From Kosakonia quasisacchari (lineage in GTDB: Bacteria > Pseudomonadota > Gammaproteobacteria > Enterobacterales > Enterobacteriaceae), in assembly GCF_004331415.1 (NCBI RefSeq), contig NZ_SJOP01000006.1, forward strand, positions 62,001 through 126,000: a stretch of 64,000 nt of DNA, given 5' to 3'. The notes under the pieces were generated by a model. That model was not told the DNA's origin. It searched no databases and saw nothing but the letters and a program-made list of their open reading frames with translations. How positions within the stretch are numbered: the stretch's first letter is position 1; every line of letters begins with the position of its first letter. This document shows positions 43,885 through 58,615 of the stretch, one piece after another. The translations under genes and the position numbers were made by a program.

Positions 43885-44952
43885 ATGCAAATGACAATGC
43901 GCTGGTTTGGTCCAGTTGAAGACAAAATTCCGCTGGAGCATATCCGGCAAGTTCCCGGCGTCGAAGGTGTCGTTGGCGCGCTTTATGATGTTCCGGTTGG
44001 CGACGTGTGGCCAAAAGCGAAAATCCGTGCGCTTGCCGATCAGGTACATCAGGCCGGTTTAAAGATGGAAGTCATTGAAAGTGTGAACATTCATGATGAT
44101 ATCAAAATTGGCCTGCCCAGCCGCGAGCCGTTAATTGCCAACTATCAGCAGACCATCCGCAACCTGGCGGAAGTCGGCGTGAAGGTGATTTGCTATAACT
44201 TCATGCCGGTTTTCGACTGGATGAAAACCGACATGAACTACGTTCTACCAGACGGTTCACTCACGATGGCGTTCGAGAAAAAAGGCATCGATAAAACTCT
44301 CGACGAAGTCGTAAAAGAAGTGCTGGAAAATTCCAACGGTTTCGCCCTGCCCGGCTGGGAGCCAGAACGTTTGGCAAAAGTGCAGGAGCTGTTTGCCAAA
44401 TATAAAGATGTCGACGACGCAAAATTGCGCGAAAACCTGGTCTATTTTCTTGAACGTATTATTCCGGTGTGTGAAGAAGTTGGCATAAAAATGGCAATCC
44501 ACCCGGACGATCCACCGTATTCTATTTTTGGTCTGCCGCGCATTGTAAAAAACCGCGACGATCTCGACTGGATTTGTAATGCAGTAGATTCTGAAGCGAA
44601 CGGTATTACATTATGCACCGGTTCCATTGCTGAAGATCCGGATAATAACGTCTACCAAATCCTCGCAGAATTTACCCGCCGTAAACGTATCCACTTTGCC
44701 CACGTAAGAAATATTAAGCTCATTAAAGATAAAGATTTTTATGAGTCTGCGCATTTATCCCGTTACGGCTCGCTGGATATGTTCCAGGTGATGAAATCTC
44801 TCTACGACAATGGTTTTGATGGCTATATCCGCCCCGACCACGGGCGCTTTATCTGGGGGGAAACCGGCCGTCCAGGCTACGGGCTCTACGACCGCGCCCT
44901 CGGTGTCACTTACCTGCACGGCTTGTGGGAAGCGCTCGAAAAACAACATTAA
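43885..44952 (+). CDS. uxuA: Mannonate dehydratase
   Basis: A 355-residue enzyme dehydrating D-mannonate to 2-keto-3-deoxygluconate, in the TIM-barrel sugar-phosphate-isomerase-like superfamily. Conserved pieces are CYNFMPVFDWMKTD, MAIHPDDPPYSIFGLPRIV and YIRPDHGR. It is shorter than E. coli UxuA (394), lacks the internal insertion and looks like the Bacillus-type enzyme. The frame is open from 43846, but predicted transcription starts near 43842, and AGGTGG lies 8 nt before ATG 43885, so that start is chosen. Confidence 0.9.
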   Translation: MQMTMRWFGPVEDKIPLEHIRQVPGVEGVVGALYDVPVGDVWPKAKIRALADQVHQAGLKMEVIESVNIHDDIKIGLPSREPLIANYQQTIRNLAEVGVKVICYNFMPVFDWMKTDMNYVLPDGSLTMAFEKKGIDKTLDEVVKEVLENSNGFALPGWEPERLAKVQELFAKYKDVDDAKLRENLVYFLERIIPVCEEVGIKMAIHPDDPPYSIFGLPRIVKNRDDLDWICNAVDSEANGITLCTGSIAEDPDNNVYQILAEFTRRKRIHFAHVRNIKLIKDKDFYESAHLSRYGSLDMFQVMKSLYDNGFDGYIRPDHGRFIWGETGRPGYGLYDRALGVTYLHGLWEALEKQH

Positions 44953-45018
44953 TAAAATGTCATTCAGGCCGGTGGCTCCACCGGCTTTCATTTAAGGCAA
45001 ATCCGTAAGGTATTCTCT

Positions 45019-46353
45019 ATGTCTCCGTTACTCGCGCTATTTTGGGTGCTGGTTGGTATTGCACTCCTGGTCGTTATGAACCTTAAATATAAATTCCATA
45101 ATATTTTCGCCTTACTGATCGCAGGGATATTTGTTGCGATCATGGAAGGCATTCCGCTGGATAAAATTGTCACAGTTATTCAAGACGGCCTGGGAAGTAT
45201 TCTCGGCCATCTCGCATTGATTATTATTTTTGGCGCGATTATCGGTAAATTTATGACCGAATCCGGTGCCAGCCAACGCATTGCGGATAATGTCATTGAA
45301 CGCTGCGGTACGCGGTTTCTTTCGGTCGGGCTGATGTTTATCGGCGTTATTTTTGGCATCGCCATGTTTTATGAAGTGGCGTTTCTGATTGCCATGCCGC
45401 TGGTGCTGAATATCGCTAAAAAAGCCAACATTCCGTACATGAAATTAGTGGTGCCAACCGTGGTAGGCGCGACCATGGGACACAGCCTGTTCCCGCCGCA
45501 GCCGGGTCCGGTAGCGCTCATCAGCGCGTTCAACGCCGATATTGTGCAGGTCTATCTGTACGGCATTTTAGTGATTATCCCGGCGCTGTTTTGCGCGGGC
45601 ATTCTGCTGCCCAAATACCTGCCAGGTATTAAAGCGATTCCGTTGAATTCCCTGATGAAACCGGTCGAAGAAAAAACCGCGCAGGATCTGCCACCGTTTA
45701 GCATCAGCATTCTGATCCCGCTGATCCCGGCGGTGCTGATGATTGTCGCGTCGATTATCAAAGGGTTAATGCCCACAGGATCGGCGCTGGTGAAAGTCTG
45801 TATCTTCTTTGGCAGCGCGGAAATCAGCATGCTGCTGGCCACGCTGGCAGCAATCTGGTTCCTCGGTATCAAGCGTGGAATGTCGGCTGAAGGCGTCACC
45901 CACTGCGCCAGTGACGCGATTGCGAAAATTGCCAACGTGCTGTTTGTCATCAGCGCCGGCGGTATTCTGAAACAGGTGATTGTGGTTTCCGGCGTGGGTA
46001 ACCACATCGTGGACATTATGAGTCACGTTCCGCTGTCGCCGTTCATCGTGGCGTGGATAATCACGGCGATCATCCGCATTCTCACCGGGCAAGGCGCCGT
46101 CGCAGCCATCACCTCTGCGGGTATCGTCGCGCCAATGGTCGGCGCGTTTCACCTCAACCCGGCGCTGATGTGCCTGGCCGTAGCCTGCGGCAGCAACACC
46201 ATTACGCTGATGTACGACGGCGGTTTTCTGCTGTTTAAAGAGACGTTCGGCATATCGATGAAAGACACCTTCAAAACCTGGGGGCTGCTGGAGTTAATTA
46301 ACTCTGTGGTCGGCCTGGGTATGGTTCTGCTGCTCAGTCTATTTATCGCTTAG
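45019..46353 (+). CDS. GntP-family gluconate/hexonate:proton symporter
   Basis: A 444-residue permease with about twelve hydrophobic segments. GntP-family marks are GKFMTESGASQRIADNVI near residue 80, the loop HSLFPPQPGPVALISAFN and CGSNTITLMYDGGFLLFKET near the C terminus. It follows uxuA by 66 bp, a gap holding a GCCGGTGG/CCACCGGC hairpin. Co-expression suggests mannonate, fructuronate or a related aldonate as substrate. Confidence 0.9.
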   Translation: MSPLLALFWVLVGIALLVVMNLKYKFHNIFALLIAGIFVAIMEGIPLDKIVTVIQDGLGSILGHLALIIIFGAIIGKFMTESGASQRIADNVIERCGTRFLSVGLMFIGVIFGIAMFYEVAFLIAMPLVLNIAKKANIPYMKLVVPTVVGATMGHSLFPPQPGPVALISAFNADIVQVYLYGILVIIPALFCAGILLPKYLPGIKAIPLNSLMKPVEEKTAQDLPPFSISILIPLIPAVLMIVASIIKGLMPTGSALVKVCIFFGSAEISMLLATLAAIWFLGIKRGMSAEGVTHCASDAIAKIANVLFVISAGGILKQVIVVSGVGNHIVDIMSHVPLSPFIVAWIITAIIRILTGQGAVAAITSAGIVAPMVGAFHLNPALMCLAVACGSNTITLMYDGGFLLFKETFGISMKDTFKTWGLLELINSVVGLGMVLLLSLFIA

Positions 46354-46539
46354 CAGATGAAAACCAGCGGGAACACGAACGTTCCCGTCCGCTTCTCTTT
46401 CAGGAAAAGGGATGCTACGTTTATAGGTCTCTGAAATTCATCAGGCTCGCCAATGTAACGACACTCTCTCTGTGAACACACTTTTGCACCGTGCGCTGTA
46501 TGCCGCACGCGGTTTTCTGTTTACTTGAGAATGTCGACA

Positions 46540-47745
46540 ATGAACACATTATTGATGGTTCTGGTGCGCGCGCTGCGCCAGCACCGCTGGCTGTGCTTGT
46601 TTGGTAGTGCCTATCTTTTTTCCTCTATCGGCAATGGGTTAACACAAACCCTGATCCTCGGTCAGTTGTTACGCTGGCATGCCTCCCCGGCAACGCTCAC
46701 GCTGAGCTATATGCTGGCCACACTACCCGGTTTTTTTGGCAGTTTATTGGGGGAATACGGTTGTCGGCGTGTCTCGCCGCTGCACTTATTATTGCTGTGT
46801 GAGCTGATTGGCCTCGCCGGGCTGCTTTTGCCGCTCTACGGCTTGCTGGCACACAGCATCCCCGCGCTGCTTGCTGTGCAATCGATCGAAGCATTTGCCG
46901 CCGGCTTATCCTGGCCTGCCATGAGTCTGGTTTTTAAACGTGGTTTAAGCGCAAACGAACTGCCTGCAGCGACCAGCATGGAAACCGTGATTTTCGCCTC
47001 TCAGGTGCTGCTTGGCGCAGGCGCTGGCGTTGTCCTCTTCGACCGGGTATCGCCGGTGACACTGCTTTCCATCGATGCCATCAGTTTTGTGTTCTCTACG
47101 GTGTTGCTATGCGCTACAGCACGCTACCTACCGCCGGTAAGCCATGAGAATCACCACAAAAAGGCCGAGCCCCTGCGCTGGCATCATTTACCGGTCATAC
47201 AAAAACGCAGCTTGCTGTTGTTACCGGCGCTTGCCGCCGTCGGCGCGCCTGCAATGGCGCTGCTTCCGGCGCTGATACAACAAATGCGTCCCGCGGAAGC
47301 CACCGACCTTGCTCTGCCACTTATCTTTGCGCGCAGCCTGGGTCAGCTTTGTGGCCCGCTGCTGCTAAAGGCCGATAACCTCAAACGCTATGCCAGCCGC
47401 AACCGTTATCTGGTCGGCTGTTTACTGGCTTTTCTGGCGGCTTACTGTGTGCTGCCGGGTTTAACGTCCTATCCAAAAACCGCGCTGCTCATCATCTTTG
47501 CCGCGCATCTGGCGTCTAATATGGTCTTTGCGGTCGGGACATTCGGCCTGTTGCACAATTTCCATGCCGATGCCGTTTCCACCGCCACGGCAAAAGTATG
47601 GCGCTGGCAATCGTGCTGCGCCGCCGTAGCGACACTGATTGCCGCCTTACTGGCAGCAAAATGGGGCGCGGCGCAGGCGTTGTATACGGTTTCGTTCAGC
47701 ACGCTGGCGCTGGTGATGATGGTGCTGCTGCGCTATCGCCGCTAA
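46540..47745 (+). CDS. MFS-type transporter of unknown substrate
   Basis: About 401 residues with ten to twelve hydrophobic segments of the major facilitator fold, MFS_3-like (FSSIGNGLTQTLILGQLLRW at the start of the first helices). The motif-A loop is poorly conserved. The frame extends to a TTG at 46525 and an ATG at 46531; ATG 46540 has GAGA at 9 bp and is preferred, though 46531 is possible. The 186 bp before it hold a GGGAAC/GTTCCC hairpin ending the gntP unit. A drug or metabolite efflux role is a guess. Confidence 0.75.
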   Translation: MNTLLMVLVRALRQHRWLCLFGSAYLFSSIGNGLTQTLILGQLLRWHASPATLTLSYMLATLPGFFGSLLGEYGCRRVSPLHLLLLCELIGLAGLLLPLYGLLAHSIPALLAVQSIEAFAAGLSWPAMSLVFKRGLSANELPAATSMETVIFASQVLLGAGAGVVLFDRVSPVTLLSIDAISFVFSTVLLCATARYLPPVSHENHHKKAEPLRWHHLPVIQKRSLLLLPALAAVGAPAMALLPALIQQMRPAEATDLALPLIFARSLGQLCGPLLLKADNLKRYASRNRYLVGCLLAFLAAYCVLPGLTSYPKTALLIIFAAHLASNMVFAVGTFGLLHNFHADAVSTATAKVWRWQSCCAAVATLIAALLAAKWGAAQALYTVSFSTLALVMMVLLRYRR

Positions 47746-47749
47746 CCAC

Positions 47750-47776
47750 AAAGGGAGGCGGCAAAGGCCTCCCTTT
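47750..47776. terminator. Bidirectional terminator between the MFS gene and lapC
   Basis: Stem AAAGGGAGGC / GCCTCCCTTT with a 7-nt loop, in the 36-bp gap between convergent genes. Confidence 0.85.
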
Positions 47777-47781
47777 CGCTG

Positions 47782-49146
47782 TCACCGTTCACGCAGCGCT
47801 TCCGCTTTGGCGCGCAATATTGGTTTGAGCAAGTAGTGCAGGATGGTGCGCTGGCCGGTAATAATGTCCACCGACGCCACCATGCCTGGAATGATTAACA
47901 GCGGTTTATCATCCGGGCCGAGATGGTTTTTATCCGTGCGCAAACGGATCACGTAAAAGCTGTTGCCGTCTTTGTCGGTCACCGTATCCGGGCTGATTTG
48001 CACCAGTTCGCCCGCCAGCCCGCCATAGATGGTGTAGTCATACGCGGAAAACTTCACAATCGCCTGCTGACCGGGGTGTAAAAAGGCAATATCCTGCGGG
48101 CGAATTTTCGCTTCTACCAGCAACCGGTCATCCAGCGGCACAATTTCTATCATATCGCTGCCGGGTTGGATCACCCCACCAATGGTGTTCACCATCAGTT
48201 GCTGCACAATCCCTCTGACCGGCGAGGTCACCATTGTACGGTTCACCCGATCTGCAATCGCTTTACCGGTCGCTTCCGCTTTACTCAGGTCAGTCCGCGC
48301 CTGGTTGAGTTGCGTCAAGGCGTCGCTGCGGTTGCCGTCCAGCGTTTCGTTAATTTTATTGGTGATCTCGTTCACCGCCGCGACAGCGCCAGGAACAGCA
48401 ACCGTCATTGAATCCAGTTGCCCGCGCGTCTCCACTTCGGTGCGCCGTAAACGCAGCACTTCCACCCGGGAAATCGCCCCTTTGGCGATCAGCGGCTCAG
48501 AGAGATTAATCTCCTGCTGCAAAAGCCCAAGGCTCTGTTTGTACTGCGCCGCTTTGGTTTGCAGGTCGATAAGCTCCTGCTTTTTCTGCACCAGTTGCTC
48601 GTTCAGCCCGGCAATCGTGCTTTGTAGCTTGCTGTTAATGCTCAGGAACAGCGCCATTTCACCTTTGGCAATATCCGGTGCCTGCTGGATTATCTCCGGC
48701 GAGAGTTCCAGCGTCGTCGCGCCATTGACCTGCGCCGTTAAGCGTTCAATACGCGCCTGCAGTGCCATACGGTCGGCCTGGGTTTCCCCGGCGTTAGAGC
48801 GAAAACGGGTATCGTCGAGCCGAATCAGCGGCGCGCCAGCGTTCACCACTTCGCCTTCGTGAACATACACCTGGGCGACAATTCCCCCTTCCAGATTCTG
48901 AATTTTTTGCAGCCGTGAAGAGGGAATAGCCCGGCCTTCGCCCCGCGTCACTTCATCAATGTCGGCAAATGACGCCCAACCAACCATCAGGATAAAAAAG
49001 ATAAAAATCGCCCACAGCGTAATGCGGATAACGCGCGGCGAGTCATCAAGCAACGCCTGATTCACTTCATTGATGGCCAGCGGCGACGTTTTTTTATCAC
49101 CGAACAGCCAGCTCATCAGGCGGCTAAGCAGGTCAACGATTTGCAT
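47782..49146 (-). CDS. lapC: LapC, type I secretion membrane-fusion adaptor (HlyD family)
   Basis: A 454-residue periplasmic adaptor linking the inner-membrane ABC exporter to the TolC-like pore. One N-terminal transmembrane helix (IRITLWAIFIFFILMVGWAS) is followed by a barrel-sandwich half-motif (LEGGIVAQVYVHEGEVVNAG), a long coiled-coil of about 200 residues, and the second half-motif and beta domain (GIVQQLMVNTIGGVIQPG). It is last in the lap operon. The start overlaps the lapB end by 14 bp. Confidence 0.92.
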   Translation of the reverse strand: MQIVDLLSRLMSWLFGDKKTSPLAINEVNQALLDDSPRVIRITLWAIFIFFILMVGWASFADIDEVTRGEGRAIPSSRLQKIQNLEGGIVAQVYVHEGEVVNAGAPLIRLDDTRFRSNAGETQADRMALQARIERLTAQVNGATTLELSPEIIQQAPDIAKGEMALFLSINSKLQSTIAGLNEQLVQKKQELIDLQTKAAQYKQSLGLLQQEINLSEPLIAKGAISRVEVLRLRRTEVETRGQLDSMTVAVPGAVAAVNEITNKINETLDGNRSDALTQLNQARTDLSKAEATGKAIADRVNRTMVTSPVRGIVQQLMVNTIGGVIQPGSDMIEIVPLDDRLLVEAKIRPQDIAFLHPGQQAIVKFSAYDYTIYGGLAGELVQISPDTVTDKDGNSFYVIRLRTDKNHLGPDDKPLLIIPGMVASVDIITGQRTILHYLLKPILRAKAEALRER

Positions 49147-51319
49147 GGATTTGCCCCTTTTTCAGTGCGCTCATGACGCTCTCTTTCGGGCCATCGGCGA
49201 TGATTTTGCCGTTATCGAGAATAATCAGACGCTCAACCAGGGAGAGTAACGAAGCACGATGCGTCACCAGCAGCAACGTCTTGTCGGCGACGACCGGGAT
49301 CAGCGCCTTTTTGATCAGCTCCTCGCTGGTGTTATCCATCGAGCTTGTAGGTTCATCCATCAGCAAAATCGGCGGGTCAAGCAATAGCGCCCGCGCGAGC
49401 GTAACCGCCTGACGCTGACCGCCGGAGAGGTTCATTCCCCGCTCGCCAATACGCATGTTGTAGCCCGAAGGGTGGCGGCGGGCGAACTCATGCACGCCGG
49501 TGATCATCGCCACCCGCAGCATCGCCTCTTCGCCGACATAGCTTGCGCCATACAGCAGGTTTTCCCGCAATGAGCCGCTAAACAGGTGGATATCCTGCGG
49601 GGCGTAGCCAATGTTGTGGCGCAAATCGTGGACATCAATCTGCCGGGAATCGATATCATCAATCAGCACGCTACCGGCATCCGGCTGGTAAAATCCCACC
49701 AGCAGCTTCGCCAGCGAGCTTTTACCGGAACCGCTGCGGCCGATAATGCCGATTTTTTCGCCCGGTTTAATGGTCAGCGTAACGTTGTTCAACGAGGTGT
49801 ATTGGTTGTTCGGATAACGAAAAGTCACATCGCGAAACTCCAGCGCCCCGGAGAGTTTCTCACGCCTGAGCGGAACGTCTTCGTCATGAATTTCCTGCTC
49901 CAGATCCAGCATGCGATCGACGGTGGCTTTGGTCATTTTTGCCCGCTGGTAACGGGTTATCAGGCTACAGAGTTGGCCCACCGGCATCATGGCGCGCCGG
50001 TGCAACAAATAGCAGGCTACCAGCCCGCCCATACTGAGCGAGCCACTGATAATGATGTAAACCCCGGCAACAATGATCGCCACGCCGCTCGCCTGTTGGA
50101 TCCACGACGTGAAATTCACCGCCACAAAAGAGAGCGATTTCACTTTCATCTCCAGCTTGCTGAGCTGGCCAATAATCTGCTCCCACTGGTACTGGCGCTC
50201 GCTCTGCGCGTTATTCACTTTAATGGCGTCCAGCCCGGTGAGCGTCTCCACCAGCATCGCCTGGCGTTCGCTGGATAAGCGGTAAGTTTTCTGCACCTGC
50301 GACATCAGCGGGCGCTGGAGCAACCAGTTACCGATGAGTGCAATCGGGTAAGACACCAACGGAATAAACACCAGCGGGCCGCCGATAATGCCAATCACCA
50401 GCATAATCAGCAGCGTAAAGGGGAAATCAATCAACCCGGTCAGCGTCAGTGACGAGAGGAAATCCCGCACCGACTGGTACTCCTGAAAGTTCTGCGAAAA
50501 GCTGCCCACGCGGCTGGGACGCAGCTTCATTTTCATCCCCAGCAGACGTTCAAATAGCGCGGCGGAGACAATCAAGTCGGTCTTTTTACCGGCCAAATCC
50601 AGACACATGCCGCGCAGAGTCTTCAGAATAAAATCAAAGAAGTAGGCAATGGTAATGCCAATCGCCAGCACCCATAGCGTGGCCGTCGCCTGGTTGGGCA
50701 CCACCCGGTCATACACATTCATCACAAACAGCGGTGCCGCCAGCGCAATAATATTGACCAGCAGACTGGCGATAACCGCATCGGCATAGAGGAACTTCGA
50801 CAGCCGCAGCGTATCCTGGAACCAGTTTCGCGTGCGCGGGATCGTAGCCGTAGGCTGCGTATCAAATTCATGTTCCCGCTGGAGAAAAATCGTCGTGCCG
50901 CTATAACGCTCCGCCAACGCATCGCCCGTCAGCGTGATCTCCCCGCCTTCGGTTTCACTCGGTAATAACCGCGCTTGCTGCCCGTCCCAGCCAATCAGTA
51001 CCGCAACCTGGTTGTTTTCCAGCAGTACTATCGCCGGCAGCGATATCGCCGAAATCGTCTCAAGCGAGCGCTGGAGCGTTCTGGCTTTCAACCCCGCCCG
51101 CTGCGCCGCACGCGGAAAAATGCTCAGCGTCAGTGAATGGTTTTTCAGCGGCAGCCCGGATGTCAGCGAGTAGCGCGTGGTGGCGATATTATGCAATTTG
51201 CACACGATCATCAGACAATCCAGCAGTGGATCATCATGCGTCTGCCGGGGATCGCTTCTGGCTACCTCCTCGTTAGAGGAAACCGGAAGCGCCTGAGTGT
51301 CATTATTCGTCGACGTCAT
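49133..51319 (-). CDS. lapB: LapB, type I secretion ABC exporter
   Basis: A 728-residue inner-membrane exporter. Residues 1-155 form a C39-like domain without the catalytic cysteine, as in LapB and HlyB, which only docks the substrate. Six membrane helices follow, then the ATPase: Walker A GRSGSGKSSLAKLL, signature MNLSGGQRQAVTLARAL, Walker B ILLMDEPTSSMDN. It belongs to the LapB branch that exports giant adhesins with an N-terminal retention module. Confidence 0.93.
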   Translation of the reverse strand: MTSTNNDTQALPVSSNEEVARSDPRQTHDDPLLDCLMIVCKLHNIATTRYSLTSGLPLKNHSLTLSIFPRAAQRAGLKARTLQRSLETISAISLPAIVLLENNQVAVLIGWDGQQARLLPSETEGGEITLTGDALAERYSGTTIFLQREHEFDTQPTATIPRTRNWFQDTLRLSKFLYADAVIASLLVNIIALAAPLFVMNVYDRVVPNQATATLWVLAIGITIAYFFDFILKTLRGMCLDLAGKKTDLIVSAALFERLLGMKMKLRPSRVGSFSQNFQEYQSVRDFLSSLTLTGLIDFPFTLLIMLVIGIIGGPLVFIPLVSYPIALIGNWLLQRPLMSQVQKTYRLSSERQAMLVETLTGLDAIKVNNAQSERQYQWEQIIGQLSKLEMKVKSLSFVAVNFTSWIQQASGVAIIVAGVYIIISGSLSMGGLVACYLLHRRAMMPVGQLCSLITRYQRAKMTKATVDRMLDLEQEIHDEDVPLRREKLSGALEFRDVTFRYPNNQYTSLNNVTLTIKPGEKIGIIGRSGSGKSSLAKLLVGFYQPDAGSVLIDDIDSRQIDVHDLRHNIGYAPQDIHLFSGSLRENLLYGASYVGEEAMLRVAMITGVHEFARRHPSGYNMRIGERGMNLSGGQRQAVTLARALLLDPPILLMDEPTSSMDNTSEELIKKALIPVVADKTLLLVTHRASLLSLVERLIILDNGKIIADGPKESVMSALKKGQIHANR

Positions 51320-51419
51320 AATCTGACCTTGCAGGTTCGCGGAATACCGCGATAGCGAAGACCCCAGAGGCGTTTTTCAGCGCTGTCGGCTGAAAGACCC
51401 CCAGCCCTGCCTGAACATG

Positions 51420-52772
51420 TTATTTGAGTTCAGGCAATTCCACTTTCGATGTGGGTGTGTCATCCAGCGGTTGTGCAGAAGAAGGCGGCTGGATATTAAG
51501 CGCTTTCAGCAACTCGCCGGTGCGCGCGTTAATGCGATACGTCGAAAACATCTCCGTGAACTGCATCTCCACATAGCGCTGCTGCGCGGTGAAGACTTCA
51601 TTTTCACTGTCCAGCATATCCAGCAACGAGCGGTCGCCCAGGCTGAACTGCTCCTGATAAGCGCTGCGCACCGTCACACTGCGATCGGCATAATCTTTCG
51701 CAATAGGCACTTGTTTCTGGGCGTTTTGTAACGCGTTCCAGGCCAGGCGCAGCTCTTCGTTTAACTGGCGTAACGCGTTATTTCTGACATCCTGCGCTTC
51801 ACGCATTTTGTAGGCATAAGAGGAGAGCGTGGCGCTGTCGCTGCCGCCGTTGTAGAGGTTGTAGCGCATGCGCAACATGGCCTGCCACTCCTGATTGTGG
51901 CCGCGCGTACCGTCAATGTTGTTATCCATGGTGCGTCCCACTTCCACATTTACGCTGGGGTAAAACCGCGACTTCGCCGCCTCATATTGCTGGCGCGTCG
52001 CTTCGACATCGGCAGCGGCTTGTTTTAATAACGGGCTGTTTTTCAACATCGACTGTCGGGCATCTTCCAGCGAAGCGGGAACCTTAAATTTCGCCGGTAG
52101 TGTGAGATCATCGGCTTCTTTCCCGGTCATGCTCTGGTAGTTCGCCAGCGAATCGTCCAGGTTGGTTTGCTCCGTCAACAGGTTGTTTCGCGCCTGCGCC
52201 AGGCGGGCTTCCGCCTGTTCATAATCGGCCTGGCGGCCTACGCCCTGCTCCGTGCGCAGCGTAATCTGATCGAATACCCGCTGGTGGTTTTTCAGGTTCT
52301 CTTCCGCCAGGGTAACCAGTTGCCGGCGCATCAGCACATCGAGGTAATACTGAATCGCTTGCAGCGCGGTGGTTTCGCTGGTGTCCAGCACCGTCCAGGC
52401 CCGGGAGTTCACCGTCGCGGTCTGGCGGGCAACTTCGTTGCGGGTGGCAAACCCGCTAAACAGATTTTGCGTCACCGTAATGCTCGATTCGCTGCGGTGT
52501 AAATTGCGCAGATGATCCCCAGCCGCACGCGTGGTGCTGTTATCCGATTGCTCCCAGCCGGTTCCCGCCGTGACATCCAGCGACGGCAAATATCCGCCTT
52601 TCGCCGCCCGCAGATCCTCATCCGCCGAATAACGCCGGTTAATAGACGCGCTGACTTCCGGGTGCCAGAGAATCGCCTCTTTCACCGCCTGCTCAAGCGT
52701 GGTGGCGTGCGCGCCGGTGATCAGCAGCAGCGGGAGGGAAATCCCCCATAACAGCGGCTTGCGAGATAACAT
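51420..52772 (-). CDS. lapE: LapE, TolC-family outer-membrane pore
   Basis: A 450-residue outer-membrane protein with signal peptide MLSRKPLLWGISLPLLLITGAHA and two TolC-type repeats (e.g. ATLEQAVKEAILWHPEVSAS and the VGRTMDNNIDG region). It forms the exit duct and, by analogy with LapE, holds the adhesin threaded in the outer membrane. It lies between the adhesin and lapB with 100-bp and 56-bp gaps. Confidence 0.92.
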   Translation of the reverse strand: MLSRKPLLWGISLPLLLITGAHATTLEQAVKEAILWHPEVSASINRRYSADEDLRAAKGGYLPSLDVTAGTGWEQSDNSTTRAAGDHLRNLHRSESSITVTQNLFSGFATRNEVARQTATVNSRAWTVLDTSETTALQAIQYYLDVLMRRQLVTLAEENLKNHQRVFDQITLRTEQGVGRQADYEQAEARLAQARNNLLTEQTNLDDSLANYQSMTGKEADDLTLPAKFKVPASLEDARQSMLKNSPLLKQAAADVEATRQQYEAAKSRFYPSVNVEVGRTMDNNIDGTRGHNQEWQAMLRMRYNLYNGGSDSATLSSYAYKMREAQDVRNNALRQLNEELRLAWNALQNAQKQVPIAKDYADRSVTVRSAYQEQFSLGDRSLLDMLDSENEVFTAQQRYVEMQFTEMFSTYRINARTGELLKALNIQPPSSAQPLDDTPTSKVELPELK

Positions 52773-52828
52773 GTTGGCCTCCTGCTGTGGCCTGTAACGC
52801 AGACAGACGTCTAAACAAACCGGCTCGG

Positions 52829-57973
<5,145 letters not shown>

Positions 57974-58235
57974 GATGTGTGCCTCTGATAAATTGCCATC
58001 TTCCCTGCCGACGGGAAGTGGCATAAACCTGCAAAAGGAATATTTTCAATGCACTAGCAATAACGGATTAATTCATCACACAGTGGTTCGCAGAATAATA
58101 AGAACGCGCGGTGAGAAACTTCGAGGATTCGCTAAAATAAACAGTAATATATATATGACGGGCAATATTAAATATCAGAAGATTCACAATACTAAGGTTA
58201 TATTTTTAATCACATTTAATTTTTTCCGCATAAAA
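57974..58235 (-). promoter_or_regulatory. AT-rich leader of the adhesin gene
   Basis: A 262-bp gap between the adhesin start and the small upstream gene, much more AT-rich than its surroundings. It is long enough for a separate adhesin promoter. I see several TATAAT-like hexamers but cannot choose one. Confidence 0.4.
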
Positions 58236-58577
58236 TCAAAAAATACCCTCATCTTCGTCATCAATTAAGCGTTCCAGCCCACTTAACGTCAAACGCGCCT
58301 GTGTGCGGTTTATCAGCTTGCTTTGCGCCGCCTGCGGCAGGTCGGTAATGCTGATAACACCTTTACTCATTAACACGTCGATAAGATCTTCCAGTACGCG
58401 AACCATCTCCAGATCGCTCTGCTGAAGCCGCTGGAGCGTGGCTTCGCGCATCGACTGGACACGTAACCATTCGGTGACTTCCTCGCTATCTTCTTCATAT
58501 TGCTCAACCATACCGGCAAAAGGCGTCGACTCAACCCGCGTAATTCGCCCTTCAGCGTCACGTTCAATGTAGTGCAT
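58236..58577 (-). CDS. Small protein of Lap loci, function unknown
   Basis: A 113-residue acidic, mostly helical protein with no signal peptide or membrane segment. It starts MHYIERDAEGRITRVESTPF and has the stretch QSDLEMVRVLEDLIDVLMSK near the centre. Relatives found beside LapD genes are often labelled 'tryptophan synthase beta subunit-like', a name without functional support. Its position between lapD and the adhesin suggests a role in LapD signalling or adhesin handling. I cannot assign more. Confidence 0.8.
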   Translation of the reverse strand: MHYIERDAEGRITRVESTPFAGMVEQYEEDSEEVTEWLRVQSMREATLQRLQQSDLEMVRVLEDLIDVLMSKGVISITDLPQAAQSKLINRTQARLTLSGLERLIDDEDEGIF

Positions 58578-58615
58578 GATTACACCCCCCTTGCTATACA
58601 GGATCGCCTAAATTA

